Shown piece after piece: positions 1 to 8,385 of a stretch of 64,000 nt of DNA. The notes beneath the pieces are model-generated. The model had not been told where the DNA came from, did no database searches, and saw only the letters and a program-made list of their open reading frames with translations. Position 1 is the stretch's first letter. Every line of letters starts with the position of its first letter. This DNA is from Capsulimonas corticalis. Its GTDB lineage: Bacteria; Armatimonadota; Armatimonadia; Armatimonadales; Capsulimonadaceae. The stretch is taken from NCBI RefSeq assembly GCF_003574315.2, contig NZ_AP025739.1, positions 5,766,001 to 5,830,000 of the forward strand, written 5' to 3'. The translations under genes were made by a program, and so were the position numbers.

Positions 1-2618
1 ACGGCGCCGCGACCATCAAAGTCGTGGAGGCCGGCCCGGTCCGCGTGGCGCTCGAAGTGACACGCGAAAAAGATGGGTCCAAGTTCGTCCAGCGAATCCG
101 CCTGTCGAGCGGACCTGCGGGCGACCGGATCGAAGTCGCCAACAAGATCGATTGGCGGACGCACGAGAGCGCCCTCAAAGCCTCCTTTACGCTGCCCGAC
201 GGCAACCCGGAAGCGACATATGATCTGCAGGTCGGCGCGATCGAGCGCGGCAACAACGACCCCAAGAAGTATGAAGTCCCGCAGCATCAATGGTTCGATC
301 TGACCGGCGCGGACGGCAAATATGGCGTCGCCGTCCTGAACGACAGCAAGTTCGGCTCCGACAAGCCCGACGACAACACCGTGCGGCTGACCCTGCTCTA
401 CTCGCCCGGCGTGCGCAGCGGCTACCAGGACCAGGCGACCCAGGACTTCGGCAAGCACGATATCCTCTACGCCATCGCGCCGCACGCCGGCGACTGGCGC
501 AGCGGCGATGTGCCCTGGCGCGCCAAGCGGCTGAACCAGCCGCTACTGGCCTTCCAGAGTGAGCCGCATCCCGGCGCGCTCGGCAAGACCTTCTCCCTGG
601 CCGCCTTGAACACCCCGCAGGTCCAGATCGTCGCGATCAAAAAGGCGGAAGATTCCAATGAGATCGTCGTCCGCCTGCGTGAACTCGAAGGCAAGGACGC
701 GCAAAACGTTCAGCTGCGCTTCGCCGGGCGCATTCTCTCCGCCCGCGAGGTGACTGGGCAGGAAGCGCCGATGCGCGGCGCCGTTAATCTCAAGAACGGC
801 GTGCTCACGACCAGCGTCAAGGGCTATGGCCTGCGCGCATTCGCCGTGACCCTGGCGCCTTCGAAACCCGCGATGGCCTTGCTGATCTCATCGGTCGCCC
901 GCGATTTCTTCTTTCCGCTGCCGCTGCGCTACGATCTGGACGCCGTCAGCGGCAATACCGGCGCGGCCGACGGCGCGTTCGACAGCGAAGGCCGCTCCCT
1001 CCCCGGCGAGCAGCTTCCAAAGACCATCGTCAACGGCGGCGTTCCCTTCAAGCTGGGCCCGACCGGCGCCGGCGCGAAGAACGCCCTCATCGCGCACGGA
1101 CAAACCCTCGCTATTCCCGCCGGCGCCGATCATGTGTATATCCTTGCGGCGGCGACACAGGACACGCCCACGAATTTCGTCATCGGCGGGCATTCCATCC
1201 CGACGACGGTCGAGAACTGGACGGGTTACGTCGGGCAGTGGGACAACCGCGCCTGGGCCGGCGATGTCCCCGAGCTGACCTACGACTGGCGCAACGCCTA
1301 TGCGGGACTCACCCCGGGGTATGTCAAAACGAGCGAAGTCGCCTGGTTCAGCTCACATCGGCATAATGCGAAGGGAGCCAACGATCTTTATCAGTACAGC
1401 TACCTCTTCAAGTACGGCTTCGCCGTACCCAAGGGGGCAAAGACGCTGACGCTGCCAAACGATTCGCACGTCCGCATCTTCGCCGTGACAGCCGCGCACA
1501 ATCCCGCCGACTCGGTGCGCCCCGCGCAGCCGCTCTACGACACGCTGGCCGATCACAAATCGACCGACGGCCCGGAGATTACGCCCAGCGCCGGCAGCTT
1601 CCATGACGCAACTCAGATCTCGCTGAACCCGCCGCTCTACTGGAACGCGAACACCCTGCGCTACACGCTGGACGGCTCGAAGCCTGGCCTGACCTCCCCT
1701 CTCTATGCGGGACCGATCACGCTGAACAAGCCGACGACCGTGACGGCGGCCGAAGTGCAGCCCGATGGCGCCGTCGGCGCCGTGAGCGTCGCGAAGCTGG
1801 ACATTCAGGACACGACCCCGCCCACCATCGCCGCCGCCGAAGCCCTGCAAGGTCTTGGCAAAGCGAATGTCCGCTTCTCCGAGCCGGTCACAAAAGAGTC
1901 CGCGGAAGATGTCAGCCACTACAAGTTCGCCGGCAATGTTCAGGTGCAGTCGGCGGCGCTGAACGCCACCGCGACCGGCGTGGAGTTGACGCTGAACGCC
2001 CCGCTTCCGCTGGGCCAGACGACGGATCTCACCGTCAGCGGCGTGCGCGACGCCTCCCCCGCCGGCAACGCCCTGGCTCCGCAGACCCTGGCGATTGCGC
2101 CCGGCGGAATCGTCTTCACGAGCCCGGCGTTGACGGACCACACGCCGCAGATCTTCAAACCGGCGAACCTGCCGGTCCATGGGTCGGATCCCTGGACGAT
2201 CAACTTGTTCTGCAAAGTGGACAAGCAGCCGGAGAACCGCACGATTATCGCGGGCTTTGGGAACGCGTCGGACGGCGCCAGCGGCACGGGCCGCTACATC
2301 GCCAAGTTCGCCAACGGCCTCCACTTCTGGAGCGCCAATCAGGACGTGGACACCGACGTCCCGCTGGACCTTGGCGCCTGGCAAATGATCACGGCGACTT
2401 ACGACGGCGCCGCGCTGCATCTTTACAAGAACGGCGCGCCGATCGGCGAGAACGATCTGAAGCTCAGCGACGATGTCGCCGAAGTCCATGTCTATCCCAA
2501 GGACGCGTGGGACAAGCAGCGCGTGTTTGACGGCGATATCCGCGACTTCACGATCTGGAAGCGCGCTCTGTCCGCGGACTCGGTGCAGTCGCTCTGGCGC
2601 AGCGGAAAGGGCCAGTAG
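1..2618 (+). CDS. GH38-type alpha-mannosidase, C-terminal part (5' end outside window)
   Basis: The frame is open to the window edge, so the catalytic N-terminal part lies upstream; a GTG at 24 is only an internal codon. What is visible resembles the beta-sandwich C-terminal region of GH38 alpha-mannosidases (roughly the first 500 residues). It is followed by a chitobiase/hexosaminidase-C type module (LRYTLDGSKPGLTSPLY, about residues 535-600), a bacterial Ig-like module beginning DTTPPTIAAAEAL (about 600-700), and a C-terminal concanavalin-like LamG domain (about 715-864) ending a few residues before the stop. Such appended modules are typical of secreted glycan-degrading enzymes, so extracellular or periplasmic mannoside hydrolysis is inferred. 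The catalytic residues cannot be checked here. The next gene starts 3 nt after the stop. Confidence 0.75.
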   Translation, partial: GAATIKVVEAGPVRVALEVTREKDGSKFVQRIRLSSGPAGDRIEVANKIDWRTHESALKASFTLPDGNPEATYDLQVGAIERGNNDPKKYEVPQHQWFDLTGADGKYGVAVLNDSKFGSDKPDDNTVRLTLLYSPGVRSGYQDQATQDFGKHDILYAIAPHAGDWRSGDVPWRAKRLNQPLLAFQSEPHPGALGKTFSLAALNTPQVQIVAIKKAEDSNEIVVRLRELEGKDAQNVQLRFAGRILSAREVTGQEAPMRGAVNLKNGVLTTSVKGYGLRAFAVTLAPSKPAMALLISSVARDFFFPLPLRYDLDAVSGNTGAADGAFDSEGRSLPGEQLPKTIVNGGVPFKLGPTGAGAKNALIAHGQTLAIPAGADHVYILAAATQDTPTNFVIGGHSIPTTVENWTGYVGQWDNRAWAGDVPELTYDWRNAYAGLTPGYVKTSEVAWFSSHRHNAKGANDLYQYSYLFKYGFAVPKGAKTLTLPNDSHVRIFAVTAAHNPADSVRPAQPLYDTLADHKSTDGPEITPSAGSFHDATQISLNPPLYWNANTLRYTLDGSKPGLTSPLYAGPITLNKPTTVTAAEVQPDGAVGAVSVAKLDIQDTTPPTIAAAEALQGLGKANVRFSEPVTKESAEDVSHYKFAGNVQVQSAALNATATGVELTLNAPLPLGQTTDLTVSGVRDASPAGNALAPQTLAIAPGGIVFTSPALTDHTPQIFKPANLPVHGSDPWTINLFCKVDKQPENRTIIAGFGNASDGASGTGRYIAKFANGLHFWSANQDVDTDVPLDLGAWQMITATYDGAALHLYKNGAPIGENDLKLSDDVAEVHVYPKDAWDKQRVFDGDIRDFTIWKRALSADSVQSLWRSGKGQ

Positions 2619-2621
2619 ACC

Positions 2622-4184
2622 ATGACGCCGATTCGCGCGCCGCGCCGGCGCAATGTTCTTCTGCTGGCGCTGGCGCTCATGGCGCTCTGGACCGGGCTGA
2701 GCGGCGCGCGGTGCTCGGCCCATCCCGCGAACTTCGCGTCCGCGACGGCGAAGATTGCGGCGGACCGCACGTTCACGGTGAATGTGCGGTTCGATCTGCT
2801 GGCGTTCACGCTGAACGATACGCCCTTTCGCATCGGCGACGCGCCAATGAACGCCCTCCTCGACGGCCCTCCGGAAGCGCTGCAATCGTCTCTGGCGGAA
2901 GCGGCGGGCCGGTTTCGCAATGATTTCCAAACCAATGGCGGCGTGGTGGACAGCGTGGCGTTTCCCACCCTCGCCGATATCCAGGCGTGGCGGGACTCGG
3001 GCGTCAAACCGCGTCTGCCTGTCTTACAGACGGTCACGGTCGCCGGACATTTGGCTCCCGGCGCCAAAACGATCGCCTTTCGCTTCCCCGAAGTGCTCGG
3101 CATGATCGTGCTGACAAGCGAAGTTCCCTATCAAGAACCCGTCTCCGAGCCTCTGGACGCGGGCGCGATGAGCACGGCGGTCTCCGTCACCCCCGGCGCC
3201 CCGCTGCCAATTATCAGCGCCCCGCCTGCGGCGCCCGCCTCGCCAGTGCAACCCATCGCACCCGGGCGCCCGCAGCCGCCGGAGCCTTCCTTCAAAGCGA
3301 CCGATACTGTCGTCACAACACACGACGGCCCTAAAACGACGCCTTTGACGCAGCGCCGGCAAGTCGCGCCGTCTCATGCGGCGCTCCCAATCGCCGCTCC
3401 CGCTCCCAACAGTCCACAGATCAAACCGGCGCTCACCCCGCCGGCAAGCACGGCCGCCAACGCCGGCAAGACCAAGGCCCCTGAAGACACGACGAAGCGC
3501 ATCGCGCAAAAAAACGCGGCGCCTCCCGCTTCGGCGCCGCCCAATCCTCTGTCCACCCCTCCCTCCATCGCTCCGCCAATGGCGGTCGAGACGCATGTCT
3601 TCGTCGTCACCACAGCTCCCAAACATCGCTGGTCGAAAGAGCTGCTCGGTTTCGTCAAGATGGGCTTCACGCACATTCTGCCGGAAGGGCTGGATCATAT
3701 TCTGTTTGTGCTCGGGCTGTTTCTGCTCAGCACAAAGCTCAAGCCCTTGCTTTGGCAGATCACGGCGTTCACGGTCGCCCACTCGCTCACGCTCGGCCTT
3801 TCGCTCTATGGGATCGTCCGGCTGCCGTCGTCGATCATCGAGCCGGTCATCGCGGCGTCCATCGCCTTTGTCGCCATCGAGAATATCTGCACGACCGAGC
3901 TCAAGCCCTGGCGTCCGTTCGTCGTCTTCGCCTTCGGATTGGTGCACGGCATGGGTTTCGCGGGCGCGCTCAAGGACCTCGGCCTGCAAAAGCATGATTT
4001 TCTGACAGCCCTCGTCGGCTTCAATGTCGGCGTGGAGCTAGGACAGCTTTCCGTCGTGGCCCTCGCGTTTTTGTGCGTCGGCTGGTTCCGAAAACGCGCG
4101 AACTATCGCCGGATCATCGTCGTGCCCGCCTCCGCGATCATCGCCGCCATCGCCGTCTTCTGGACGATCCAGCGGACGATATAA
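2622..4184 (+). CDS. HupE/UreJ-like membrane protein with long N-terminal extracytoplasmic domain
   Basis: 520 residues. A signal peptide or anchor spans about residues 10-33 and is followed by a soluble domain (about 35-190). A Pro/Ala/Thr-rich low-complexity linker (about 195-325) comes next, then a membrane domain (about 345-520). The membrane part carries the HupE/UreJ_2 motifs: GLDHILFVLGLF, FTVAHSLTLGLSL and HGMGFAGAL, whose histidines suggest metal binding. HupE/UreJ relatives are associated with nickel or cobalt handling, but many members of this subfamily are uncharacterised, so no substrate is assigned. It follows the mannosidase gene by 3 nt and is probably cotranscribed with it. 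The 130-residue disordered linker is unusual for the family. Confidence 0.75.
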   Translation: MTPIRAPRRRNVLLLALALMALWTGLSGARCSAHPANFASATAKIAADRTFTVNVRFDLLAFTLNDTPFRIGDAPMNALLDGPPEALQSSLAEAAGRFRNDFQTNGGVVDSVAFPTLADIQAWRDSGVKPRLPVLQTVTVAGHLAPGAKTIAFRFPEVLGMIVLTSEVPYQEPVSEPLDAGAMSTAVSVTPGAPLPIISAPPAAPASPVQPIAPGRPQPPEPSFKATDTVVTTHDGPKTTPLTQRRQVAPSHAALPIAAPAPNSPQIKPALTPPASTAANAGKTKAPEDTTKRIAQKNAAPPASAPPNPLSTPPSIAPPMAVETHVFVVTTAPKHRWSKELLGFVKMGFTHILPEGLDHILFVLGLFLLSTKLKPLLWQITAFTVAHSLTLGLSLYGIVRLPSSIIEPVIAASIAFVAIENICTTELKPWRPFVVFAFGLVHGMGFAGALKDLGLQKHDFLTALVGFNVGVELGQLSVVALAFLCVGWFRKRANYRRIIVVPASAIIAAIAVFWTIQRTI

Positions 4185-4218
4185 TCTTTCCCCATCTCAA
4201 ATTTTCATGATGTGACGG

Positions 4219-4224
4219 TATAAT
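4219..4224 (+). promoter_or_regulatory. candidate -10 box for cysH-ppa
   Basis: TATAAT lies 77 nt upstream of the cysH ATG, in the 116-nt gap after the HupE-like gene. No good -35 is visible at 17-18 nt, so this is a modest prediction. Confidence 0.4.
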
Positions 4225-4300
4225 CTCTGAAAGCCTAGCAAGCGACTAGTCAATCAGCGCGGTCAGGAACTTTGCCCGATCGCGCGTCGTTGGAAGAGAT

Positions 4301-5017
4301 ATGAAACCGACAGAAGAGCAACTGCCCGCGATCTCCGCGGAGATGGAGACAAAGACGCCTCAGGAGATTTTGCGCTGGGGATGGGAAACGTACGGGGATA
4401 AATTGACGATGGCGACGGCGTTCGGAGCCGAAGGCTGCGCCATCATCGCGATGCTTGCGGATATCACGAAGGATATCTACCTGTTCAATTTGAATACGGG
4501 GTATCAGTTTCCAGAAACGCTGGCGACGCGCGATCGCTTGATCGAGAAGTATGGAATCCCGATTCATCTGGTCGGCGCCGTCCAGAGCGTCGCCGACATG
4601 GAAGCCGAGCACGGCGGGCCGATCTACGGATCGAACCCGGACCTCTGCTGCCATAACCGCAAGGTCGTCCCGCTGTCGTCGGCGCTGCACGGATTCGAAT
4701 CGTGGATCTCCGCCATCCGCCGCGATCAGACGCCGGAGCGCGCTCAGACGCCGATTGTCGGCTGGGACCGGAAGTTCCAGTTGGTGAAGATCAATCCGCT
4801 GGCGAACTGGTCCAAGACCGACCTCTGGAATTACATTCTGGACAATGATGTGCCGTACAACCCGATGCACGACCAGGGTTACCCCAGCATCGGCTGCTGG
4901 CCCTGCACGAAAGCCGTCGGCGCCGGCGAGGATGACCGGGCGGGCCGCTGGGCGGGAACGGCGAAGAAGGAATGCGGCTTACACGTGTTGAACAATGAGC
5001 CTGCTGCAGTACGTTAA
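4301..5017 (+). CDS. cysH: phosphoadenylyl/adenylyl-sulfate reductase
   Basis: 238 residues, normal length for the family. It reduces activated sulfate (APS or PAPS) to sulfite in cytoplasmic assimilatory sulfur metabolism. The PAPS-reductase fold is recognisable from MATAFGAEG and NLNTGYQFPET. Cysteine pairs C116-C117 and C199-x2-C202 are the four ligands of a [4Fe-4S] cluster. The C-terminal KKECGLH motif (C225) holds the catalytic cysteine. The cluster cysteines favour an APS-type reductase (EC 1.8.4.10) over the cluster-free E. coli PAPS type. The gene for inorganic pyrophosphatase follows 18 nt later, which fits because sulfate activation by ATP sulfurylase releases pyrophosphate. Confidence 0.93.
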   Translation: MKPTEEQLPAISAEMETKTPQEILRWGWETYGDKLTMATAFGAEGCAIIAMLADITKDIYLFNLNTGYQFPETLATRDRLIEKYGIPIHLVGAVQSVADMEAEHGGPIYGSNPDLCCHNRKVVPLSSALHGFESWISAIRRDQTPERAQTPIVGWDRKFQLVKINPLANWSKTDLWNYILDNDVPYNPMHDQGYPSIGCWPCTKAVGAGEDDRAGRWAGTAKKECGLHVLNNEPAAVR

Positions 5018-5035
5018 GCCGGGAGAAAGCGCGCA

Positions 5036-5557
5036 TTGTCTTATCTAACGATTCCGATCGGCGACCAGTCGCCCAAGATCGTCAACATGATCGTCGAGAT
5101 CCCACAGGGCTCGTCGAACAAGTATGAATACGATCACGACCTGGATGTCTTCAAGCTCGACCGGACTCTTTACTCGCCTTTGTTCTATCCATTCGACTAC
5201 GGCTGGATCTGTGACACGCTGGCCGAGGACGGCGACCCGCTCGACATTCTCGTGATCACGACCCAGCCGACCTTCCCTGGCTGCCTCATCGCCGCCCGCC
5301 CGCTCGGCGTGCTGATGATGCGCGACGAAAAAGGCCCGGACGAGAAGATCCTTTCCGTCGCCGCCGCCGACCCGCGCTTCTCGGACATCGAGAACCTTTC
5401 CGACCTGCCCTCACATATCCTCAAAGAGATCGTCCACTTCTTCGACATTTACAAAGAGCTCGAAGAAAAGCAGACGATCGTGCTGGGCTGGCAGGACGTC
5501 GAGACCGCCCACAGCGTCATCGAAAAATTCCGGCTTCAGCCGGGCGCGGAGCATTAG
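5036..5557 (+). CDS. ppa: inorganic pyrophosphatase
   Basis: 173 residues, a family I soluble pyrophosphatase that hydrolyses PPi to phosphate with Mg2+. The signature EDGDPLDILV (acidic metal ligands) is present, together with YPFDYGWI and the N-terminal VEIPQGSSNKYEYD substrate region. The start is a TTG at 5036, preceded by GGGAGA; no ATG fits the conserved N-terminus better. It is paired with cysH (18 nt gap), so PPi from sulfate activation is a likely local substrate, though the enzyme serves all biosynthesis. Confidence 0.94.
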   Translation: MSYLTIPIGDQSPKIVNMIVEIPQGSSNKYEYDHDLDVFKLDRTLYSPLFYPFDYGWICDTLAEDGDPLDILVITTQPTFPGCLIAARPLGVLMMRDEKGPDEKILSVAAADPRFSDIENLSDLPSHILKEIVHFFDIYKELEEKQTIVLGWQDVETAHSVIEKFRLQPGAEH

Positions 5558-5573
5558 GGGGGAGGCCCTCATC

Positions 5574-5647
5574 CCCCTCCACCCGCAAGCGGGTACCCGG
5601 CTCTCCCAAAATTGGGAGAGGGTGGCCCGAAGGGCCGGGTGAGGGCC
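5574..5647. repeat. interspersed palindromic element R1 (GGCCCTC ... GAGGGCC)
   Basis: A 74-bp element lies between the convergent ppa and MFS genes. Terminal GGCCCTC/GAGGGCC repeats enclose small palindromes: CACCCGCAAGCGGGT, CTCTCCCAAAATTGGGAGAG and GGCCCGAAGGGCC. The last two also occur in the elements at 45837-45975 and 50399-50540. On either strand it would form stem-loops and could also act as a terminator for both genes. Confidence 0.8.
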
Positions 5648-5655
5648 GCCTTCCA

Positions 5656-7110
5656 TCACCCCTTCGCCACTCCAATATCCCGCAGCCCGCCCGGCCGGAA
5701 CGCCACCCAAATTGTCGTGAGCAGCGACAAAACAGCGCAGACGAGGATCGCCGGCGGCGCGCCGATTTTGTTCGCCACCCATCCCGCGAAAAAGCTTCCG
5801 ATCGGCATGGAGCCGATGAACACCAGCGTATAGATGCTCATCACACGACCGCGCAGATGGTCGGGCAGCGTCAATTGGACGAGCGTGTTGCTCGTCGCGA
5901 AGCAGACGACAAAGCCATAGGAGACCAGCGCCATCGTCGCGTAGGCCACCCACATCGAGCGTGTCAGTCCGAAGACCACCAGCAATCCCGTCGACGCTAG
6001 CGCTCCCCAAATCAGCATATTCTTCTGACGCGCCGGGCCGCCGAGGAACGCCACGGTGATCGCTCCCAGCAGCGCGCCCACGCCGCGAATGGTCTCCATA
6101 TACCCGAACGCCTTGACCTGCTCGGCGGCGCCCGCGTGCGGCAGCAGCGTGTAGCGCACAAAAACAGGAATCAGAATGTTGAACGAAAGGGCGAACGTCG
6201 CGAGGGACCCGACAAGCAGCATCAAATTGCGGATCGTGTGGTTGGAGCGGACGTAGCCGAAGCCCTCGCGCATATTGGAAAGGATCTGGCCGACGGAGAC
6301 CGCGCCCGCCTTTTTGGCTTGCGGCGGGAGACGCATCAGAAGCAAGGCCACGATCGCCGCCAATGTCAGGATCGCGTTGCCGACGAATGCGGCGCCGATA
6401 CTCACATGCGCGGCGAGAAGAAGGCCGGCGACGGCGGGACCGACCGCCCGGGCGCCGTTAAAGACACTGGAGTTCAGGGCGACAGCGCTGGGCAAGTCCT
6501 CCTTGCCGACCATCTCCACGATAAACGATTGCCGGGTCGGCATATCGAACGCCGCCGCGATCCCGGACAGAGCGGCGAAGAAGAGCACATGCCAGATCTC
6601 CACGGTCCCGCGCAGACACAGCACGCCCAGCGCGAGCGCGGTAAAGATGAGAACGGTCTGTGTCGCCAGCAGCATGCGGCGCTTATCCACGCGGTCCGCC
6701 ACCACGCCCGCGAAGAGCGTGAAGACCAGGATGGGAATGCCGCCGGCGAAGTTGACCCAGCCGGAATACAAGTTGGCGGCCGCCTCCGCCTGCGGGGTCG
6801 GCGCGGCGGCGTTCGGGCCGCCCACCGCCGCTCCGCCATGACGGAGCAGCGCATGGGCGACAGGATCCACGAGGAGCACGATCAGCCAGCCCTGGGCCAG
6901 GTTCTGCATCCAGGTGCCGATCAGTGAGATCAGCTGCCCAAACCAGAAATATCGAAAATTGCGATGCCGCAGCGCGCGGAACGCCCCGCCGTTTTTCGTC
7001 GCGGCGTCCAGAACCGGACTGGGAGCCGGAACGGATTCGTCCCCGAGAATTTCCGGATAGTCGCTCGCATCATTGTCGAGCTCGCCGATCTCCTGAGTCA
7101 CTTTCGCCAT
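5656..7110 (-). CDS. MFS transporter, MFS_3/EntS-like exporter family
   Basis: 484 residues with about 12 hydrophobic segments. An N-terminal cytoplasmic tail of about 40 residues precedes RALRHRNFRYFWFGQ, the usual opening of MFS_3 (transmembrane secretion effector) proteins. The loop 2-3 motif appears as GVVADRVDKRRMLL. A roughly 35-residue Ala/Pro-rich insertion follows the first helix pair. The family includes enterobactin and macrolide exporters. The substrate is unknown and the neighbours do not reveal it. It is monocistronic and convergent with ppa. Confidence 0.8.
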   Translation of the reverse strand: MAKVTQEIGELDNDASDYPEILGDESVPAPSPVLDAATKNGGAFRALRHRNFRYFWFGQLISLIGTWMQNLAQGWLIVLLVDPVAHALLRHGGAAVGGPNAAAPTPQAEAAANLYSGWVNFAGGIPILVFTLFAGVVADRVDKRRMLLATQTVLIFTALALGVLCLRGTVEIWHVLFFAALSGIAAAFDMPTRQSFIVEMVGKEDLPSAVALNSSVFNGARAVGPAVAGLLLAAHVSIGAAFVGNAILTLAAIVALLLMRLPPQAKKAGAVSVGQILSNMREGFGYVRSNHTIRNLMLLVGSLATFALSFNILIPVFVRYTLLPHAGAAEQVKAFGYMETIRGVGALLGAITVAFLGGPARQKNMLIWGALASTGLLVVFGLTRSMWVAYATMALVSYGFVVCFATSNTLVQLTLPDHLRGRVMSIYTLVFIGSMPIGSFFAGWVANKIGAPPAILVCAVLSLLTTIWVAFRPGGLRDIGVAKG

Positions 7111-7200
7111 CTTACAGATTGCTCATTTCCCTTACGCTACATTAGTTTCTATCCCCCATACTCCAGATCCTCTAAACGATGGATGATGTTTGCTCGGCGA

Positions 7201-8289
7201 TCAGTGTGCTTTCAAGCCGTCCAGATAATTGCCGTATCCGATAATTATCGTGGAGCCGATGAGCAGCGCCAGGCCGAGGGCGATGAGTCCGTGCGTGCGC
7301 TTGCTGGTTCCCGTCCATTCCTTCAGTGCGATGCCCCACAGCATGCTGAAGATCATGATGCTCGCCATGTGCAAAGTCCAGTTGGAGAAGGCGAACGTTT
7401 TGCCCATCTTCGCCTGGCCCATCGTGTAGAAAAAGAACTGCAAATACCAGATGATCCCTGCCACCGCAGCGAAGAGATAGTTGCGCGCCAAAGGAATGGC
7501 CGCACCCGGGGAAGCCGACCGGCCCATATATTCGCCGGCGGACTTATTTCGGACGTTGAGGCCCAGACACCAGACGAAATTCGTGGTAAAGCCGCCGAGC
7601 AGAACGATAATCAGCACCGGCAGTCCCTGCCAGATGTCGGAACCGCCATGCGCCAGCAGGCTTGCCTTGGCCGCTTCGGCGATGGGAGCACCCGCGTCCA
7701 GTCCAAACGCGAAACAGGAACTCATGATTCCCGAGAATGTCGCGATGATCATCCCCTTGCCGAATTGAAACTCGGTGATCGCGGACTGCTTTTGCTCGCC
7801 GGTCAGCTCGCGCTCTTTGGACATGCCCGCCATGCCGCTCACGGCGATGCCCGCCACGCTCGCCAGCACGCCGATCAGCACGTACTTGCCGGAGGCGCTG
7901 CTCAAGGTCTGTCCAAGCATCCCATGGAACAGCGGCGGAATGATCGTGCCGAAGACGGCGGTATAGCCCAGCGCCACCGCCATTCCCAGCGCGATCCCCA
8001 AATATCGCATCGTCAGACCGAAGGTCAGCCCGCCCACGCCCCAGAGCGCGCCGAAGAAATACGCATAAAATAGGACGTGGCCGGGCGCCGCGCGCAGGAT
8101 GTCCGTCGCGCCCGGAACCAGTAAGGACGCCATCAGGGACGGCATGATCAGCCAGCTAAAAACACCGCCGACCAGCCAGTAGGTTTCCCACGACCAGCGG
8201 CGGACTTGCTTGTAAGGAATATAGAAACTGGCGGCGGCCAGTCCGCCGATCCAATGCAGTAAAATGCCGAAAATAGAGGCGGGGGCCAT
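7201..8289 (-). CDS. rhaT: L-rhamnose/proton symporter
   Basis: 362 residues with about ten membrane helices, opening with ILLHWIGGLAAASFYIPYKQ as in RhaT of the drug/metabolite transporter superfamily. E. coli RhaT takes up L-rhamnose with protons across the inner membrane. It is 96 nt downstream of a sugar isomerase gene on the same strand and opposite an AraC regulator, so this is a sugar catabolic operon. An intercistronic hairpin at 8313-8340 separates it from the isomerase, and GAGGGAAA precedes the ATG. The substrate could be rhamnose or another 6-deoxysugar or pentose handled by the isomerase. Confidence 0.85.
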   Translation of the reverse strand: MAPASIFGILLHWIGGLAAASFYIPYKQVRRWSWETYWLVGGVFSWLIMPSLMASLLVPGATDILRAAPGHVLFYAYFFGALWGVGGLTFGLTMRYLGIALGMAVALGYTAVFGTIIPPLFHGMLGQTLSSASGKYVLIGVLASVAGIAVSGMAGMSKERELTGEQKQSAITEFQFGKGMIIATFSGIMSSCFAFGLDAGAPIAEAAKASLLAHGGSDIWQGLPVLIIVLLGGFTTNFVWCLGLNVRNKSAGEYMGRSASPGAAIPLARNYLFAAVAGIIWYLQFFFYTMGQAKMGKTFAFSNWTLHMASIMIFSMLWGIALKEWTGTSKRTHGLIALGLALLIGSTIIIGYGNYLDGLKAH

Positions 8290-8312
8290 GGAAGATTTCC
8301 CTCGATGATTCT

Positions 8313-8340
8313 CCCAGGGATTCGGCCTCGAATCCCTGGG
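8313..8340 (-). promoter_or_regulatory. intercistronic hairpin between isomerase and rhaT
   Basis: A perfect 12-bp inverted repeat, CCCAGGGATTCG / CGAATCCCTGGG, with a 4-nt loop lies 24 nt upstream of the rhaT ATG. No T-run follows, so mRNA stabilisation or processing is more likely than termination. Confidence 0.6.
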
Positions 8341-8385
8341 GTTAAGCGCCGGCGCGCGGAACGCGTTCGCCCCGCATCGACCGTA

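Noticed and set aside
1353-2930. 525-residue minus-strand ORF opposite the mannosidase
   Set aside because: Arg/Gly-rich, low-complexity translation with no motif; it is the antisense shadow of a GC-rich gene with conserved domains on the plus strand.
4231-4300. Riboswitch in the cysH leader
   Set aside because: Only about 70 nt with a weak hairpin; no SAM or other known riboswitch core was recognisable.
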